The notes: generated by a model not told the origin, from the sequence alone. A DNA stretch of 64,000 bases from a bacterium (GCA_905221085.1 CAJNBT010000007.1:72546-136545), one strand, 5' to 3'; shown: positions 1 through 8,926, counted from the stretch's first letter. A program made the numbers and translations.

Positions 1-15
1 ATAATGTGAATATAG

Positions 16-189
16 CTGATGGTTATAAAAATTGTAAAAATAATAATGCTTAACTTCAGCATCACGATCTTTGAAAATTTAATAAAAAGTGCGTCTGACA
101 ACCAGAGGACTGCTCGCCAAAACTACACTAAACTTCGTACCTTTATTGTAAATGTTTTGGAAAGAAAAGTCAAGTCTATTTATGGTTGA
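16..189 (+). pseudogene. C-terminal fragment of an unidentified, probably mobile-element protein
   Basis: A reading frame open from 16 to the TGA at 187-189 encodes a basic C-terminal tail that includes the stretch TARQNYTKLRTFIVNVLERK. The frame begins just after a TAG at 13-15, while another frame is open to about position 57. This suggests a frameshifted or truncated gene whose start lies off the window. The charged, helical tail looks like the end of a replication or mobilisation protein of an integrative element, but I cannot name the family. Its position beside the 3' end of rpsI, a known integration site for streptococcal integrative elements, supports a mobile origin by inference only. 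Confidence 0.35.
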
Positions 190-262
190 AGTGAAGATAT
201 AAAACATTTTTGTGGGCTTCCACGCATTTCGGACTTTCGCACTTTTCCGAATAGTAAAGTGA

Positions 263-475
263 ACTAGCTTCGCCAAAGGGCGTAAGAGAATCCATGGGTA
301 TGATAATGACTACTTTTTGAGATTGGCTGGGAAAGCGATGGTAATTCATGCAATGCACCTTGCTAAACGTTACCACCGTGAAAGAGAGTTCCTTCAACCA
401 AATAACTTTTCGTTACTGCTGTCTATCTACCTTAATAGACTCATTCTCAAGCTACTAAGTCTTCTTTTTTCTTAG
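263..475 (+). pseudogene. Degenerate reading frame in the accessory region before rpsI
   Basis: A plus-strand frame is open from 263 to the TAG at 473-475 and includes the segment YDNDYFLRLAGKAMVIHAMH. The first ATG is at 338 and has no convincing ribosome-binding site. The end of the frame runs into the terminator hairpin at 449-481, which is unusual for an intact gene, so the frame may be decayed or may not be coding at all. The minus strand is also open here, but its products look like shadows. No family assignment is possible. Confidence 0.2.
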
Positions 476-486
476 TAGCTTTTTTA
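449..486 (+). terminator. Intrinsic terminator
   Basis: AAGCTACTAAG (449-459) is the exact inverse complement of CTTAGTAGCTT (471-481), with an 11-base T-rich loop and a following T run. The 11-bp stem makes this a strong rho-independent terminator for whatever was transcribed from the left. Confidence 0.8.
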
Positions 487-509
487 CTATTATAATAAGG
501 GAGAAAACT

Positions 510-756
510 ATGACAAACTTTTTTCGCACTACTCTGTCAAAGACTTTACGATAATTACACATTTACTTATAGAATCTTCAGTTCATCTGATAAACTAATC
601 GCACAACTATACACTCAAGCTTTGAATAACTTAGAGTCTTTAGCAAAGAAATCAATTGTTACAGGATTTTCTCATGCTGAAGTGGCATTCTATACTAGAA
701 TGTTTAAACATAAACTCTCCACTCACTACTACTCAACAGTGAAGCTACCATCTTAA
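510..756 (+). pseudogene. Frameshifted small gene, mobile-element type
   Basis: ATG at 510 is preceded by AAGGGAGAAAA, a good ribosome-binding site. The frame stops after 14 codons at 552-554. The +1 frame is open from about 547 and continues for about 69 codons to the TAA at 754-756, with a plausible protein composition (for example YDNYTFTYRIFSSSDKLIAQ). A single-base change near 545-550 would join the two into one protein of about 81 residues. I read this as a frameshifted gene, although a downstream non-ATG start is possible. It lies directly before two more small co-directional ORFs, the arrangement typical of accessory genes in integrative elements. The family is not recognised. Confidence 0.5.
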
Positions 757-791
757 CTTTTTTTATTTTACAATCAGAAAGGAAACAACTT

Positions 792-1088
792 ATGATCCCA
801 GAAACTTTAAAAATGAAACCAGAATTTATTGGTCCAGCTTACTATGAAAAATTAGGAAACACTCCTCGTTATGTCTTTGGTAAAGAAGGAAAGTACCAAA
901 GACATATTCTAAATAGTGAAACTCATGGTGCCTTCCACGTTATTACACCTGCTTCTACCACTGTCTTTCCAGAAGATGCTCTTGTTGAGGTAGTCAACTC
1001 TATTTTCTTATCAGATACTTCGCTGAATGTAAATTCTGTCGTACCTGCTCTCAACGTTTTTACTGAGAAACTAATACTCAAGAAATAA
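792..1088 (+). CDS. Small hypothetical protein (98 aa) of the accessory region
   Basis: The frame starts at ATG 792 after AAAGGAAAC, a good Shine-Dalgarno at suitable spacing, and ends at TAA 1086-1088. The product is soluble, with no signal peptide or membrane segment. It contains a central [14 protein letters not shown] segment and a C-terminal hydrophobic half. I do not recognise the family. It is 35 bp after the frameshifted gene at 510-756 and 21 bp before a 46-aa ORF, all on the plus strand and opposite to rpsI. That organisation fits leftover cargo or replication-accessory genes of an integrated element. Intact length and a good start argue that it is a real gene. Confidence 0.55.
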   Translation: MIPETLKMKPEFIGPAYYEKLGNTPRYVFGKEGKYQRHILNSETHGAFHVITPASTTVFPEDALVEVVNSIFLSDTSLNVNSVVPALNVFTEKLILKK

Positions 1089-1109
1089 TAAAATAAATGA
1101 GGGAATAAA

Positions 1110-1250
1110 ATGGTTAAAACTGGATTAAACTATGGAATCTATGAGACTCTAACCCATAGTGATACGATTACAACTAAGACTTACGTTAACACTTCAAATG
1201 TCATTCCAATGGCTGTTGGAGAGATTTCTTATCATTCCCTAAATAAATAA
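1110..1250 (+). CDS. Small hypothetical protein (46 aa) of the accessory region
   Basis: ATG at 1110 follows the Shine-Dalgarno GAGGG at 1099-1103, and the frame stops at TAA 1248-1250. The 46-residue product begins MVKTGLNYGIYETLTHSDTI and has no recognisable domain. It follows the 98-aa gene by 21 bp, so the two are likely co-transcribed. It may be complete, or may be the N-terminal remainder of a longer gene cut off where the element meets the rpsI terminator at 1282-1311. It is convergent with rpsI. Confidence 0.4.
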   Translation: MVKTGLNYGIYETLTHSDTITTKTYVNTSNVIPMAVGEISYHSLNK

Positions 1251-1275
1251 TGGTGTGAATTTTGCTAAAAATCGT

Positions 1276-1311
1276 CAAAAAAACACCCCATGGTGTGAAC
1301 CATGAAGTGTT
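1276..1311 (-). terminator. rpsI terminator
   Basis: Read on the minus strand, AACACTTCATGG and CCATGGGGTGTT (1282-1311) form a long stem with a TTCACA loop, followed by seven T residues. It lies 25 bases beyond the rpsI stop codon and ends the rplM-rpsI transcript before it reaches the convergent accessory genes. Confidence 0.85.
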
Positions 1312-1336
1312 GTAAATGCTGTATTGTAGCTGATTC

Positions 1337-1729
1337 TTAACGTTTTGAGAACTGGCTAGCTTTACGAGCTTTCTTAAGACCTGGTTTTTTACGTTCAACT
1401 TTACGTGAGTCACGTGTAAGAAGTCCTGCGCGTTTCAATGAATCGCGGAAGTCTGGGTCTACTTGAAGAAGGGCACGAGCGATACCGTGACGGATAGCTC
1501 CTGATTGACCAGCGTATCCACCACCTACAACGTTAACGAAAACGTCGTATGAACCTACAGTTGAAGTAACTGCGAATGGTTGGTTGATAACAAGACGAAG
1601 GTCAGCGTGTGGGATGTACTCTTCAACATCTTTTTTGTTAACAGTGATTTTACCAGTTCCTGGAACAAGGCGAACGCGTGCAACAGCGTTTTTACGACGT
1701 CCAGTACCTGCATATTGTGCTTGTGACAT
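1337..1729 (-). CDS. rpsI: 30S ribosomal protein S9
   Basis: The 130-residue product is a full-length bacterial S9. It has the N-terminal [16 protein letters not shown] motif, the central [19 protein letters not shown] segment and the conserved basic C-terminal SKR tail, which in this family reaches into the ribosomal P site. Start ATG 1729 follows AAGGAAAGGAAC. It is the second gene of the rplM-rpsI operon, 18 bp after rplM, and should be governed by the L13 leader upstream of rplM. The 3' end of rpsI is a recognised integration site for streptococcal integrative elements. The open reading frame is intact here although the DNA beyond it looks like element debris. Confidence 0.97.
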   Translation of the reverse strand: MSQAQYAGTGRRKNAVARVRLVPGTGKITVNKKDVEEYIPHADLRLVINQPFAVTSTVGSYDVFVNVVGGGYAGQSGAIRHGIARALLQVDPDFRDSLKRAGLLTRDSRKVERKKPGLKKARKASQFSKR

Positions 1730-1747
1730 ACTTTATTGTTCCTTTCC

Positions 1748-2194
1748 TTAGATAAGTCCTGAAATATCAAGAACTTCTGGTTGTTGTGCAGCGTGAGTGT
1801 GCTCAGCTCCAACAAATACTTTCAACTTCATACCTTGAGCGCGTCCAAGAGTATTGTGTGGAAGCATACCTTTAACTGATTTCTCGATCAAACGTACTGC
1901 ATTTTTAGAACGAAGTTCACCTGCAGAGATTTGTTTCAATCCACCTGGGTGGTTTGAGTGAGTGTAGTAGATTTTATCAGTTGCTTTTTTACCAGTCAAT
2001 TTAACTTTTTCAGCATTGATAACAATCACAAAGTCACCTGTATCAGTGTGTGGTGTAAATGTTGGTTTGTTTTTTCCGCGAAGTACGCTAGCAACTACTG
2101 CAGAAAGACGTCCAAGTGGTACATCAGTTGCGTCAACTACGTACCATTTACGTTCAACTTGGCCTGGTTTAGCCATAAATGTTGTTTTGTTCAT
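1748..2194 (-). CDS. rplM: 50S ribosomal protein L13
   Basis: The 148-residue product is full-length L13, an early-assembly protein of the large subunit that binds 23S rRNA. Recognisable motifs are [17 protein letters not shown] near the N-terminus, the central [12 protein letters not shown], and [18 protein letters not shown] near the C-terminus. ATG 2194 follows the ribosome-binding site AGGAGAAATC. It is the first gene of a two-gene operon with rpsI, the usual bacterial pairing. The long structured 5' region at 2195-2308 matches the position of the Firmicutes L13 leader, so autogenous control is likely. Confidence 0.97.
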   Translation of the reverse strand: MNKTTFMAKPGQVERKWYVVDATDVPLGRLSAVVASVLRGKNKPTFTPHTDTGDFVIVINAEKVKLTGKKATDKIYYTHSNHPGGLKQISAGELRSKNAVRLIEKSVKGMLPHNTLGRAQGMKLKVFVGAEHTHAAQQPEVLDISGLI

Positions 2195-2308
2195 GATTTC
2201 TCCTATATATAGTTCGATTTTTGTTTACGGTGATGGGTGTTCCTTCCCATCGAAAAGTATTTGGAAGGTTCCGGGGCCTTTCAAATGGGGTAAACAATAC
2301 CGCCTACT
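2195..2308 (-). ncRNA. Ribosomal protein L13 leader
   Basis: The 114 bases before rplM contain inverted segments that can pair. CCTTCCAAATACTTTTCG follows CATTTGAAAGGCCCCGGAA, and GATGGGAAGGAACACCCATC forms a compact hairpin, all on the minus strand. The location and conserved hairpins fit the known L13 leader family of Firmicutes, in which L13 is thought to bind its own mRNA. The match is from memory, not from a covariance-model search. Confidence 0.75.
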
Positions 2309-2338
2309 ATAATACCAAATTTTACCCCTAAAAGTCAA
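2309..2338 (-). promoter_or_regulatory. rplM-rpsI promoter
   Basis: On the minus strand a -35 TTGACT (2338-2333) is separated by 18 bp from a -10 TATTAT (2314-2309). This places the transcript start at the beginning of the L13 leader. Confidence 0.65.
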
Positions 2339-2381
2339 TAGATATGAAAAATATTTTTCTGAATTCCACTCTTTTTATCTC

Positions 2382-2406
2382 TAAAAAAACCTCGCTTTCG
2401 CGAGGC
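2382..2406 (-). terminator. Terminator of the ABC-2 exporter operon
   Basis: Minus-strand CCTCGC-GAAA-GCGAGG (2390-2405) is followed by a run of seven T residues, directly after the permease stop codon at 2411. Confidence 0.85.
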
Positions 2407-2410
2407 TCTT

Positions 2411-3610
2411 CTATTTATAAGATAAGGCACGTTTAAAGGTTTTCCAAGGACCTAAATCATCTGTCTGCAAAACGAGACTAGCATACATGCGTCCGATAAA
2501 TCCTGTTGCTACCACTGCAAAAATCACTGTAATAGCAAGTGAAATCCATGCTTCTGCTCCCCCTGCATAGCCATTAATGGTTCTAAATGGCATAAAGAAG
2601 GTCGAAATAAAGGGAATATAAGAACCAATCTTCAAGATGAGATTGTCACCGGCTGCACCTAGAGCTGTCACTCCAAAAAAACCACCTATAATCAAAATCA
2701 TCAAAGGCGACAAGGCTTTTCCTGAGTCCTCAGGACGAGAAACCATAGAACCTAGGAAGGCTGCTAAAACAACGTACATAAAGAGGCTAACCAAGACAAA
2801 CAATAAGGTGTTGAGCGAGAAAGCCTCTCCTATATGGTTTAAAATACCAGATTGTGCCAAGATTGGTAGGTCTTTAAAGAGCAGAATGGCAGCAAGTCCA
2901 CCCACAACATAAATGCCAATATGGGTCAAAATCACAAGAAGCAGAGCCAGCATGCGAGCGTAGAAATAATGACTAGCTCGGATACTAGAGAAGACCACCT
3001 CCATAATTTTGGTTCCTTTCTCGCTAGCCACTTCCTGAGCAGTGACACTAGCATAAGTAATCAAAATCATATAAAGGAATAAACCAAGCCCTGCGGCCGC
3101 AAAGGTTTGAATCATTTTTTTATTTTCCTTGGATTCATCAATTTTCTCCGTAAAGTTAACTGTTTGTTCCAAGCGTTTTTTCTGTTCTTGTGACAAATTG
3201 GCTGCCGAACGATTGAGTTGATCTTGAAGCTCATTTAACTTGCTCGTTACTCCTAGCTTAATAGCAATCTCAAGGGAAGTTTCACCGTGATAAACTGCCT
3301 TCAAGACACTATCCTCTTGGTCAATGGTCATATAGCCTTTTAATTTTTTATCCTTGATAGCAGCTTGAGCACTTGCTTCATCCTGATAATCAAAATTGAG
3401 ACCATTGGTAGATTTAAGACTGTCTGTCACAGCTGGAACAGTGCTGACTACTGCTATCTTGCCACTCTGAGCCATAGAAGAGCCTTGAAGATAGCCAATT
3501 CCCCCAGAGAGACCGATAAACAAGAATGGTGAAATCACCATAAAGAAGAAACTCCACGATTTGACATGTCGAAGATAGGTTTCCTTCATTACAACCCACA
3601 TATTTCTCAT
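2411..3610 (-). CDS. ABC-2 type exporter, permease subunit (NatB-like)
   Basis: The 399-residue membrane protein has an N-terminal membrane segment (about residues 20-40) and a soluble extracytoplasmic region (about 45-165) with a Gln/Lys-rich helical stretch. At least five further membrane segments follow (about 170-385). This is the layout of NatB/ABC-2 permeases. Members export ions, lipids, peptides or drugs; the substrate is not visible. It overlaps the ATPase gene by 4 bp (ATGA), so the two are translationally coupled and surely form one transporter. An intrinsic terminator follows directly. ATG 3610 lies within the end of the ATPase gene. Confidence is high for the family and low for any substrate. 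Confidence 0.85.
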   Translation of the reverse strand: MRNMWVVMKETYLRHVKSWSFFFMVISPFLFIGLSGGIGYLQGSSMAQSGKIAVVSTVPAVTDSLKSTNGLNFDYQDEASAQAAIKDKKLKGYMTIDQEDSVLKAVYHGETSLEIAIKLGVTSKLNELQDQLNRSAANLSQEQKKRLEQTVNFTEKIDESKENKKMIQTFAAAGLGLFLYMILITYASVTAQEVASEKGTKIMEVVFSSIRASHYFYARMLALLLVILTHIGIYVVGGLAAILLFKDLPILAQSGILNHIGEAFSLNTLLFVLVSLFMYVVLAAFLGSMVSRPEDSGKALSPLMILIIGGFFGVTALGAAGDNLILKIGSYIPFISTFFMPFRTINGYAGGAEAWISLAITVIFAVVATGFIGRMYASLVLQTDDLGPWKTFKRALSYK

Positions 3611-4500
3611 ACTTCCACCCCTGATTCTAGTTTAAAGATTTCATCGATTGTTGGCGCTTGCTGGTCAAAGGTTGCGATGTATTGCCCCTGAGTCAAGATT
3701 GGGAAGAGTTCCCTTCCAGCACTCTCATCCTCCAAGATCAATTTCCAACTGCCTTGCTTGGTCAAGCTCACCTGTTTGACATGAGGAAGTTTTTCCAATT
3801 CTTCCTTGCTTCGTTCACTTGAAACAAAGAGACGCGTTTTCCCGTATTGATTACGGACATCCTGAACTGGTCCATGCAAGACCACACGGCCATCTCGGAT
3901 CATGAGAATATCATCACAAAGCTCCTCGACGTTAGTCATGACATGGTCAGAAAAGATAATGGTTGCTCCGCGCTCTTTTTCCTGAAAAATGACTTGCTTG
4001 AGCAATTCTGTATTGACTGGGTCCAATCCACTGAAAGGCTCATCCAAGATAATCAAGTCTGGCTCATGAATCAGAGTAATAATGAGCTGAATCTTCTGCT
4101 GATTTCCTTTTGACAGACTCTTAATTTTATCTGTCAGCTTCCCTTTCACTTCCAACCTCTTCATCCATTGAGGGAGTTTTTCCTTGATTTCTTTGGCATC
4201 CATGCCCTTTAGAGTCGCCAAATAGCGAACTTGTTCAAGGACTGTCAATTTAGGCATGAGACTGCGTTCTTCAGGCAGATAGCCAATCTGAGCATAGGTT
4301 TCCTGACGAATATCCTGACCATCCAGACTGATTTCTCCTTGATATTCTAAAAACTTCAAAATACTATGGAAAATCGTTGTCTTACCAGCACCGTTTTTCC
4401 CGACTAATCCCAAAATACGACCTGGTCGCGCTTGAAAGTCAATACCAAACAAAACTTGCTTGGGTCCAAAACTTTTCTCTAGACTTCTTACTTCTAGCAT
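3607..4500 (-). CDS. ABC-2 type exporter, ATP-binding subunit (NatA-like)
   Basis: The 297-residue ATPase has Walker [13 protein letters not shown] (about residues 31-42), a signature LSKGNQQK (about 133-140), Walker B LIILDEPFSGLD (about 151-162) and the H-loop IFSDHVM. The Lys-Gly in the signature and the C-terminal extension of about 80 residues are usual for NatA/DrrA-type exporters. ATG 4500 follows GGAGGTGAAAG, an excellent ribosome-binding site. It is the first gene of a two-gene operon with the permease. The promoter lies at 4528-4556, with a BOX repeat about 60 bp further upstream. Confidence 0.88.
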   Translation of the reverse strand: MLEVRSLEKSFGPKQVLFGIDFQARPGRILGLVGKNGAGKTTIFHSILKFLEYQGEISLDGQDIRQETYAQIGYLPEERSLMPKLTVLEQVRYLATLKGMDAKEIKEKLPQWMKRLEVKGKLTDKIKSLSKGNQQKIQLIITLIHEPDLIILDEPFSGLDPVNTELLKQVIFQEKERGATIIFSDHVMTNVEELCDDILMIRDGRVVLHGPVQDVRNQYGKTRLFVSSERSKEELEKLPHVKQVSLTKQGSWKLILEDESAGRELFPILTQGQYIATFDQQAPTIDEIFKLESGVEV

Positions 4501-4527
4501 CTTTCACCTCCGAAATGTCTTGCACTC

Positions 4528-4556
4528 ATTATACTCCTTTTTGATAGCCTTTACAA
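4528..4556 (-). promoter_or_regulatory. Promoter of the ABC-2 exporter operon
   Basis: Minus-strand TTGTAA (4556-4551), a 17-bp spacer and a consensus TATAAT (4533-4528) lie 28 bp before the ATPase start codon. Confidence 0.65.
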
Positions 4557-4616
4557 TGCTTTCCGTCCATTTTTATAAGACTAATGATATGTAAAATATG
4601 GCCTGGAGCACTTTTA

Positions 4617-4766
4617 TACTCAATGAAAATCAAAGAGCAAACTAGGAAGCTAGCCGTAGGCTGCTCAAAGCACTGCTTTGAGGTTGTAGATAGAACTGAC
4701 GAAGTCAGTAACATATATACGGCAAGGCGAAGCTGACATGGTTTGAAGAGATTTTCGAAGAGTATT
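4617..4766 (-). repeat. BOX element (A-C type, minus orientation)
   Basis: Read on the minus strand, the element begins ATACTCTTCGAAAATCTCTT (boxA end), passes through TTACTGACTTCGTCAGTTC and AACCTCAAAGCAGTGCTTTG, and ends TTTGATTTTCATTGAGTA (boxC end). These are hallmarks of the BOX repeat of pneumococcus and close relatives. At 150 bp it is shorter than the copy at 50306-50503 and carries a single middle module. It sits between the 3' end of pheT and the promoter of the ABC-2 exporter, where it could influence exporter expression. Confidence 0.92.
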
Positions 4767-4854
4767 AGTGATAAATCCATTATACAGTAGCAAACTCGAT
4801 TTATCACCTACACTCCTCAACTGTCCATTTTTGATCCTGAATTGTTATTTGAAA

Positions 4855-4883
4855 AGAAAAAATCCACCCTGGAGGATGGATTG
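4855..4883 (-). terminator. pheT terminator
   Basis: Minus-strand ATCCATCCT and AGGGTGGAT (4862-4882) form a hairpin followed by TTTTTT, six bases beyond the pheT stop codon. This ends the pheS operon. Confidence 0.85.
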
Positions 4884-4888
4884 ATGCT

Positions 4889-7294
4889 TTAACGCACTTC
4901 TGCATTGACTTTTTCTTCAAGCGACGCTTGGATTTTTTCCATATAGCGTGCGACTTCTTCATCCGTCAAGCTATCTTCTGGATTTTGGAAGGTCAAGCTA
5001 TAAGCCATTGACTTCATACCAAGTCCCAATTTCTCACCTGAGAAGACGTCAAAGAGCTTGATGTCTGTCAAACGTTTCACGCCGGCAGCTTGGATAGCGT
5101 CCACAACTTCTTGGTGAGTTACTTCTGCCTTAAGGAGAAGGGCAACGTCACGGCTAACTGCTGGGAATTTGGTGATTTCCACAAATGGAGCAGCAGGTTG
5201 AAGGGCAGCTTCGATGGCTGAAAGGTTGAGCTCAGCTACATACGTTTCTGGAATATCGTAGGCCTTAGCAGTGACTGGATGCACTTGCCCAAGGAAACCA
5301 AGAACTTGGTCGCCGAGTGAAATGACTGCTGTACGACCTGGATGAAGGCTAGCAATTTCAGATGTTGCTGTATAGGTCACTTCTAGTCCCAAGCGAGTAA
5401 ATACTGCTTCAAGGATTCCTTTAGCATAGAAGAAATCAACTGGAACTGCTGCTGTTTGGAAATCTTTTTCAGCAACCAAGCCTGTCAAGGCAAAGGCGAA
5501 GCTGTTGATTTCATTTGGAAGTTCTTCTTTTGGATTGCCAGTTTGTTCAAAGACTTTTCCAATCTCATAAAGAGCCAAGTTTTTGTTCTTACGAGCCACA
5601 TTGTAGGCAACGGTATCAAGGATACCAGAAATCATATTTTGACGGAGGACAGAACGGTCCACTGTCATTGGCCACATAAGTTCCGTAAGGTTACTTGGTT
5701 GAGCCGTAAACTCGACTGCTTTTTCAGGAGTTGTTAGAGCGTAGGTGATGATTTCTGTCAAACCTGCCCCTTCAGCAATCGTACGAACTTGACGGCGGAG
5801 TTTTTGTGTCGCAGTCAATTCACCAGCTGTCCCATCGTCTTTTGGAAGGCTGGTTGGCAAGCGGTCATAACCATAGATACGAGCGATTTCTTCAAAGAGG
5901 TCTGCTTCAATAGTGATATCCCAACGACGACGTGGGACGCTGACTGTAAAGCTATCTGCATTTCCAGAAAGGCCAAATCCAAGACGACGGAAGACGTCTT
6001 CTACATCAGCATAAGAAAGCTCAGTTCCGAGGACACGGTTAACATCAGCAAGAGTTGAAGAAACTTCCACATCAGAGGTATCAAGCTCACCCGCTGAAAC
6101 GATACCCTTACGCACCTTCGCACCTGCAAGTTCGGCAATCATACTAGCTGCCGCATCAAGTGCTTCATTAACTGTTGCCACATTGATCCCTTTTTCAAAG
6201 CGAGAAGATGACTCAGAACGAAGGTTAAGGCGACCGCTAGTCTTACGGATAGATTTTCCATTGAAGACTGCAGCTTCAAGGACGACACGACTAGAGTTTT
6301 CAGAGATTTCTGTTGCTTGACCACCCATAACACCTGCAAGAGCAACTGGCTTGTCAGCGACAGTAATGACTAGGTCATTCACGTCCAAGTCACGTTCTTC
6401 ACCATCTAAAGTCACTAATTTTTCACCAGCACGCGCTTCACGTACACGGATGTCATTGCCTTCAAAAGTGTCCAAGTCAAAAGCATGCATAGGTTGACCA
6501 AAGTAGAGCAGGATGTAGTTGGTCACATCCACTACGTTGTTAATGGGACGGATACCTTCATTCATAAGAAGATTTTGCAACCATTGTGGACTTGGTGCGA
6601 TAGTCACATTGTCCAAGATACGAGCCGCATAGTATGGCGCCTTATCTGTTTCAATTCCTACAGAAAGAGCATCTGCTGCAGCTTGATCCGTTTCTGCAAG
6701 AGAAAACTCTTTAAAGTTGACTGCCTTGTCATAGATGGCTGCCACTTCATGAGCCACCCCACGCATAGAAAGGGCGTCTGCACGGTTTGGTGTGATAGAC
6801 AGTTCGATGATTTCATCATCCAAGTCTAGATATAAGAAGACTTCCTCACCTGGAACGGCATTTTCTGGCAAGATTTGGATGCCATCTGCGAATTCCTTAG
6901 GCACAACTGAGTCAGAAATTCCCAATTCACCAAGTGAACAAATCATTCCAAGTGACTCTAAACCACGGATTTTTCCTTTTTTGATTTTGTAGTTGTCAGC
7001 GATGCGAGCTCCTGGAAGAGCCACCATAACCTTGATACCAGCACGCACATTTGGGGCACCACAAACGATTTGACGAGCTTCTTCCTCGCCAACGTTAACC
7101 TGACAAACATGAAGGTGAGTTTCTGGCACATCTTCGCAAGACAAGACCTCACCGACGACAATTTTTGAGAGACCAGCAGCAGGTGATTCGACACCTTCTA
7201 CCTCGATCCCTGTAGTTGACATTTTTTCAGCCAACTCTTGTGATGGCACATCAATGTCCACCAATTCTTTTAACCATTTATAAGATACAAGCAT
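4889..7294 (-). CDS. pheT: Phenylalanine-tRNA ligase beta subunit
   Basis: The 801-residue protein is the large subunit of the alpha2-beta2 enzyme that charges tRNA-Phe. Domains in order are an EMAP-like tRNA-binding domain (about residues 40-150), the B3/B4 editing domain (about 210-400), B5 (about 405-480), a catalytic-like core, and the C-terminal FDX-ACB anticodon-binding domain (about 705-800, beginning near [12 protein letters not shown]). Length is normal for Firmicutes. ATG 7294 is the annotated-type start ([16 protein letters not shown]). It is the last gene of the pheS-acetyltransferase-pheT operon, 76 bp after the acetyltransferase, and is therefore under the upstream T-box. Confidence 0.97.
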   Translation of the reverse strand: MLVSYKWLKELVDIDVPSQELAEKMSTTGIEVEGVESPAAGLSKIVVGEVLSCEDVPETHLHVCQVNVGEEEARQIVCGAPNVRAGIKVMVALPGARIADNYKIKKGKIRGLESLGMICSLGELGISDSVVPKEFADGIQILPENAVPGEEVFLYLDLDDEIIELSITPNRADALSMRGVAHEVAAIYDKAVNFKEFSLAETDQAAADALSVGIETDKAPYYAARILDNVTIAPSPQWLQNLLMNEGIRPINNVVDVTNYILLYFGQPMHAFDLDTFEGNDIRVREARAGEKLVTLDGEERDLDVNDLVITVADKPVALAGVMGGQATEISENSSRVVLEAAVFNGKSIRKTSGRLNLRSESSSRFEKGINVATVNEALDAAASMIAELAGAKVRKGIVSAGELDTSDVEVSSTLADVNRVLGTELSYADVEDVFRRLGFGLSGNADSFTVSVPRRRWDITIEADLFEEIARIYGYDRLPTSLPKDDGTAGELTATQKLRRQVRTIAEGAGLTEIITYALTTPEKAVEFTAQPSNLTELMWPMTVDRSVLRQNMISGILDTVAYNVARKNKNLALYEIGKVFEQTGNPKEELPNEINSFAFALTGLVAEKDFQTAAVPVDFFYAKGILEAVFTRLGLEVTYTATSEIASLHPGRTAVISLGDQVLGFLGQVHPVTAKAYDIPETYVAELNLSAIEAALQPAAPFVEITKFPAVSRDVALLLKAEVTHQEVVDAIQAAGVKRLTDIKLFDVFSGEKLGLGMKSMAYSLTFQNPEDSLTDEEVARYMEKIQASLEEKVNAEVR

Positions 7295-7370
7295 AATTTA
7301 GTTCTCCAGAATGACAGTTGCCACTCTGATTCTTTTCCTTTCCTATCATTTCAATAGAAGAATCATCTTC

Positions 7371-7880
7371 TTACCTTAATTTCTTTCTCAGTAACCAATC
7401 CGTATCTACTTTTTGACCAACCATAAAATGATGTTGGCTAAATTTTTCAAAACCATATCGATTATAAAACGCTTGAGCTTTTGTATTATGTTCCCAAACA
7501 CCTAGCCAAGCCCAGGAAAAACCATTTTTTTCGGCAAGTTCCAGAGCGAATTCAAACAGTTGCTTACCAAGTCCAAATCCTTGGAATTTTTGTAGCACAT
7601 AGAGGCGTTGAATTTCAAAAGCGTTCTCTAATTCTTTCTCAGTTTGAGCATTTCCCCAGTTGACTTTGAGAAAACCAGCTATCTCCTCTTCATGCATAAT
7701 GAAATAGGTTTCGGATTCTGGATTTTCCAACTCAGTTGACAAAACTCTCAGACTATAAGCCTCTTCAAAGTATTCCTGTAACTGCTCTTCCGTATTATCA
7801 TGAGCAAATGTTTCACGAAAGGTTTGTTTGGCAATTTTAGCCAACACCTCAACATCTGCCATTTCTACTTTTCTAATCAT
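7371..7880 (-). CDS. GNAT-family N-acetyltransferase inside the phe operon
   Basis: The 169-residue product has a GNAT fold. The acetyl-CoA loop is seen as QKFQGFGLGKQLFEFALE (about residues 97-114), followed by the C-terminal NTKAQAFYNRYGFEKF motif. The substrate is unknown. Its ATG overlaps the pheS stop codon by one base (TAATG), so translation is coupled to pheS, and pheT follows in the same direction. An acetyltransferase between pheS and pheT also occurs in pneumococci as I recall. The linkage means it should respond to phenylalanine limitation through the T-box, although whether its substrate has anything to do with tRNA is unknown. Confidence 0.88.
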   Translation of the reverse strand: MIRKVEMADVEVLAKIAKQTFRETFAHDNTEEQLQEYFEEAYSLRVLSTELENPESETYFIMHEEEIAGFLKVNWGNAQTEKELENAFEIQRLYVLQKFQGFGLGKQLFEFALELAEKNGFSWAWLGVWEHNTKAQAFYNRYGFEKFSQHHFMVGQKVDTDWLLRKKLR

Positions 7881-8926
7881 TATTTAAACTGTTCTGAGAA
7901 GCGGACATCTCCTTGGTAGAATCCACGGATATCGTTGATTCCGTAACGGAGCATAGCTACACGCTCTTGTCCAAGACCAAAGGCAAAGCCAGAGTAAACA
8001 GTCGCATCGATACCACTCATTTCAAGGACACGTGGGTGAACCATACCGGCACCCATAATCTCGATCCAACCTGTTTTCTTACATACGTTACAGCCTTCTC
8101 CACCACACTTGAAGCAAGAAACATCCACCTCAACAGATGGCTCTGTGAATGGGAAATAAGAGGGACGCAGACGAATCTGACGCTCTTCACCAAACATTTT
8201 TTGCACAATCAACTGAAGGGTTCCTTGAAGGTCTGCCATAGAGATGTTTTTCCCAACAACCAAACCTTCGATTTGGTGGAACTGGTGACTATGGGTCGCA
8301 TCGTCCGTATCACGACGGAAGACACGCCCTGGTGAGATCATTTTCAAAGGACCTTTAGAGAAATCATGGGCATCCATAGCACGCGCCTGAACTGGAGACG
8401 TGTGAGTACGTAGCAAGATTTCTTCTGTGATATAGAATGTGTCCTGCATATCACGAGCTGGGTGGTCTTTTGGAAGGTTCATACGTTCAAAGTTATAGTA
8501 GTCTTGCTCCACTTCAAAACCATCCACGACTTGGTAACCCATCCCAATGAAAATATCTTCGATTTCTTCACTGGTTTGTGTCAAAACGTGACGGTGACCA
8601 GTCGCAACTAGACGACCTGGAAGCGTCACATCGATACTCTCGCTAGCAAGTTGAGCCGCGACTTTCTTTTCTTCCAAGAGTTTAGCTGTTTCTTCAAAGG
8701 CTGCTGTCAAGACATCACGAGCTTCATTGACGTGTTTCCCTATAATTGGACGCATCTCAGCAGAGACATCTTTCATCCCTTTGAGGATTTCAGTAAGTGA
8801 ACCCTTTTTACCAAGGACTGAGACACGCAAATCTTGCATCTCTTTTTCGTTTTCAGCAGTAATCTGCTTCAAGCTAGCCAGCGTTTCTTCACGAAGCGCT
8901 TTTAATTGTTCTTCAATAGTTGACAT
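7880..8926 (-). CDS. pheS: Phenylalanine-tRNA ligase alpha subunit
   Basis: The 348-residue catalytic subunit activates phenylalanine. It has the N-terminal coiled-coil arm (about residues 1-85), then class II aminoacyl-tRNA synthetase motifs: [12 protein letters not shown] (about 195-206), FHQIEGLVV (motif 2 region) and [14 protein letters not shown] (motif 3, about 315-328). ATG 8926 was chosen because it follows GGAGGAATT and gives the usual family N-terminus. The longer open frame upstream only translates the T-box leader. It is the first gene of the operon and is controlled by a T-box with a Phe specifier. Confidence 0.97.
   Translation of the reverse strand: MSTIEEQLKALREETLASLKQITAENEKEMQDLRVSVLGKKGSLTEILKGMKDVSAEMRPIIGKHVNEARDVLTAAFEETAKLLEEKKVAAQLASESIDVTLPGRLVATGHRHVLTQTSEEIEDIFIGMGYQVVDGFEVEQDYYNFERMNLPKDHPARDMQDTFYITEEILLRTHTSPVQARAMDAHDFSKGPLKMISPGRVFRRDTDDATHSHQFHQIEGLVVGKNISMADLQGTLQLIVQKMFGEERQIRLRPSYFPFTEPSVEVDVSCFKCGGEGCNVCKKTGWIEIMGAGMVHPRVLEMSGIDATVYSGFAFGLGQERVAMLRYGINDIRGFYQGDVRFSEQFK

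Noticed and set aside
176..397. Minus-strand frame of 73 codons in the first 400 bp
   Set aside because: No ribosome-binding site and odd composition. The overlapping plus-strand frames are not clearly better, so neither is called a gene.
3847..4113. Antisense open frames inside core genes
   Set aside because: Many such frames lie opposite well-supported genes, lack ribosome-binding sites and have implausible composition; they are shadows.
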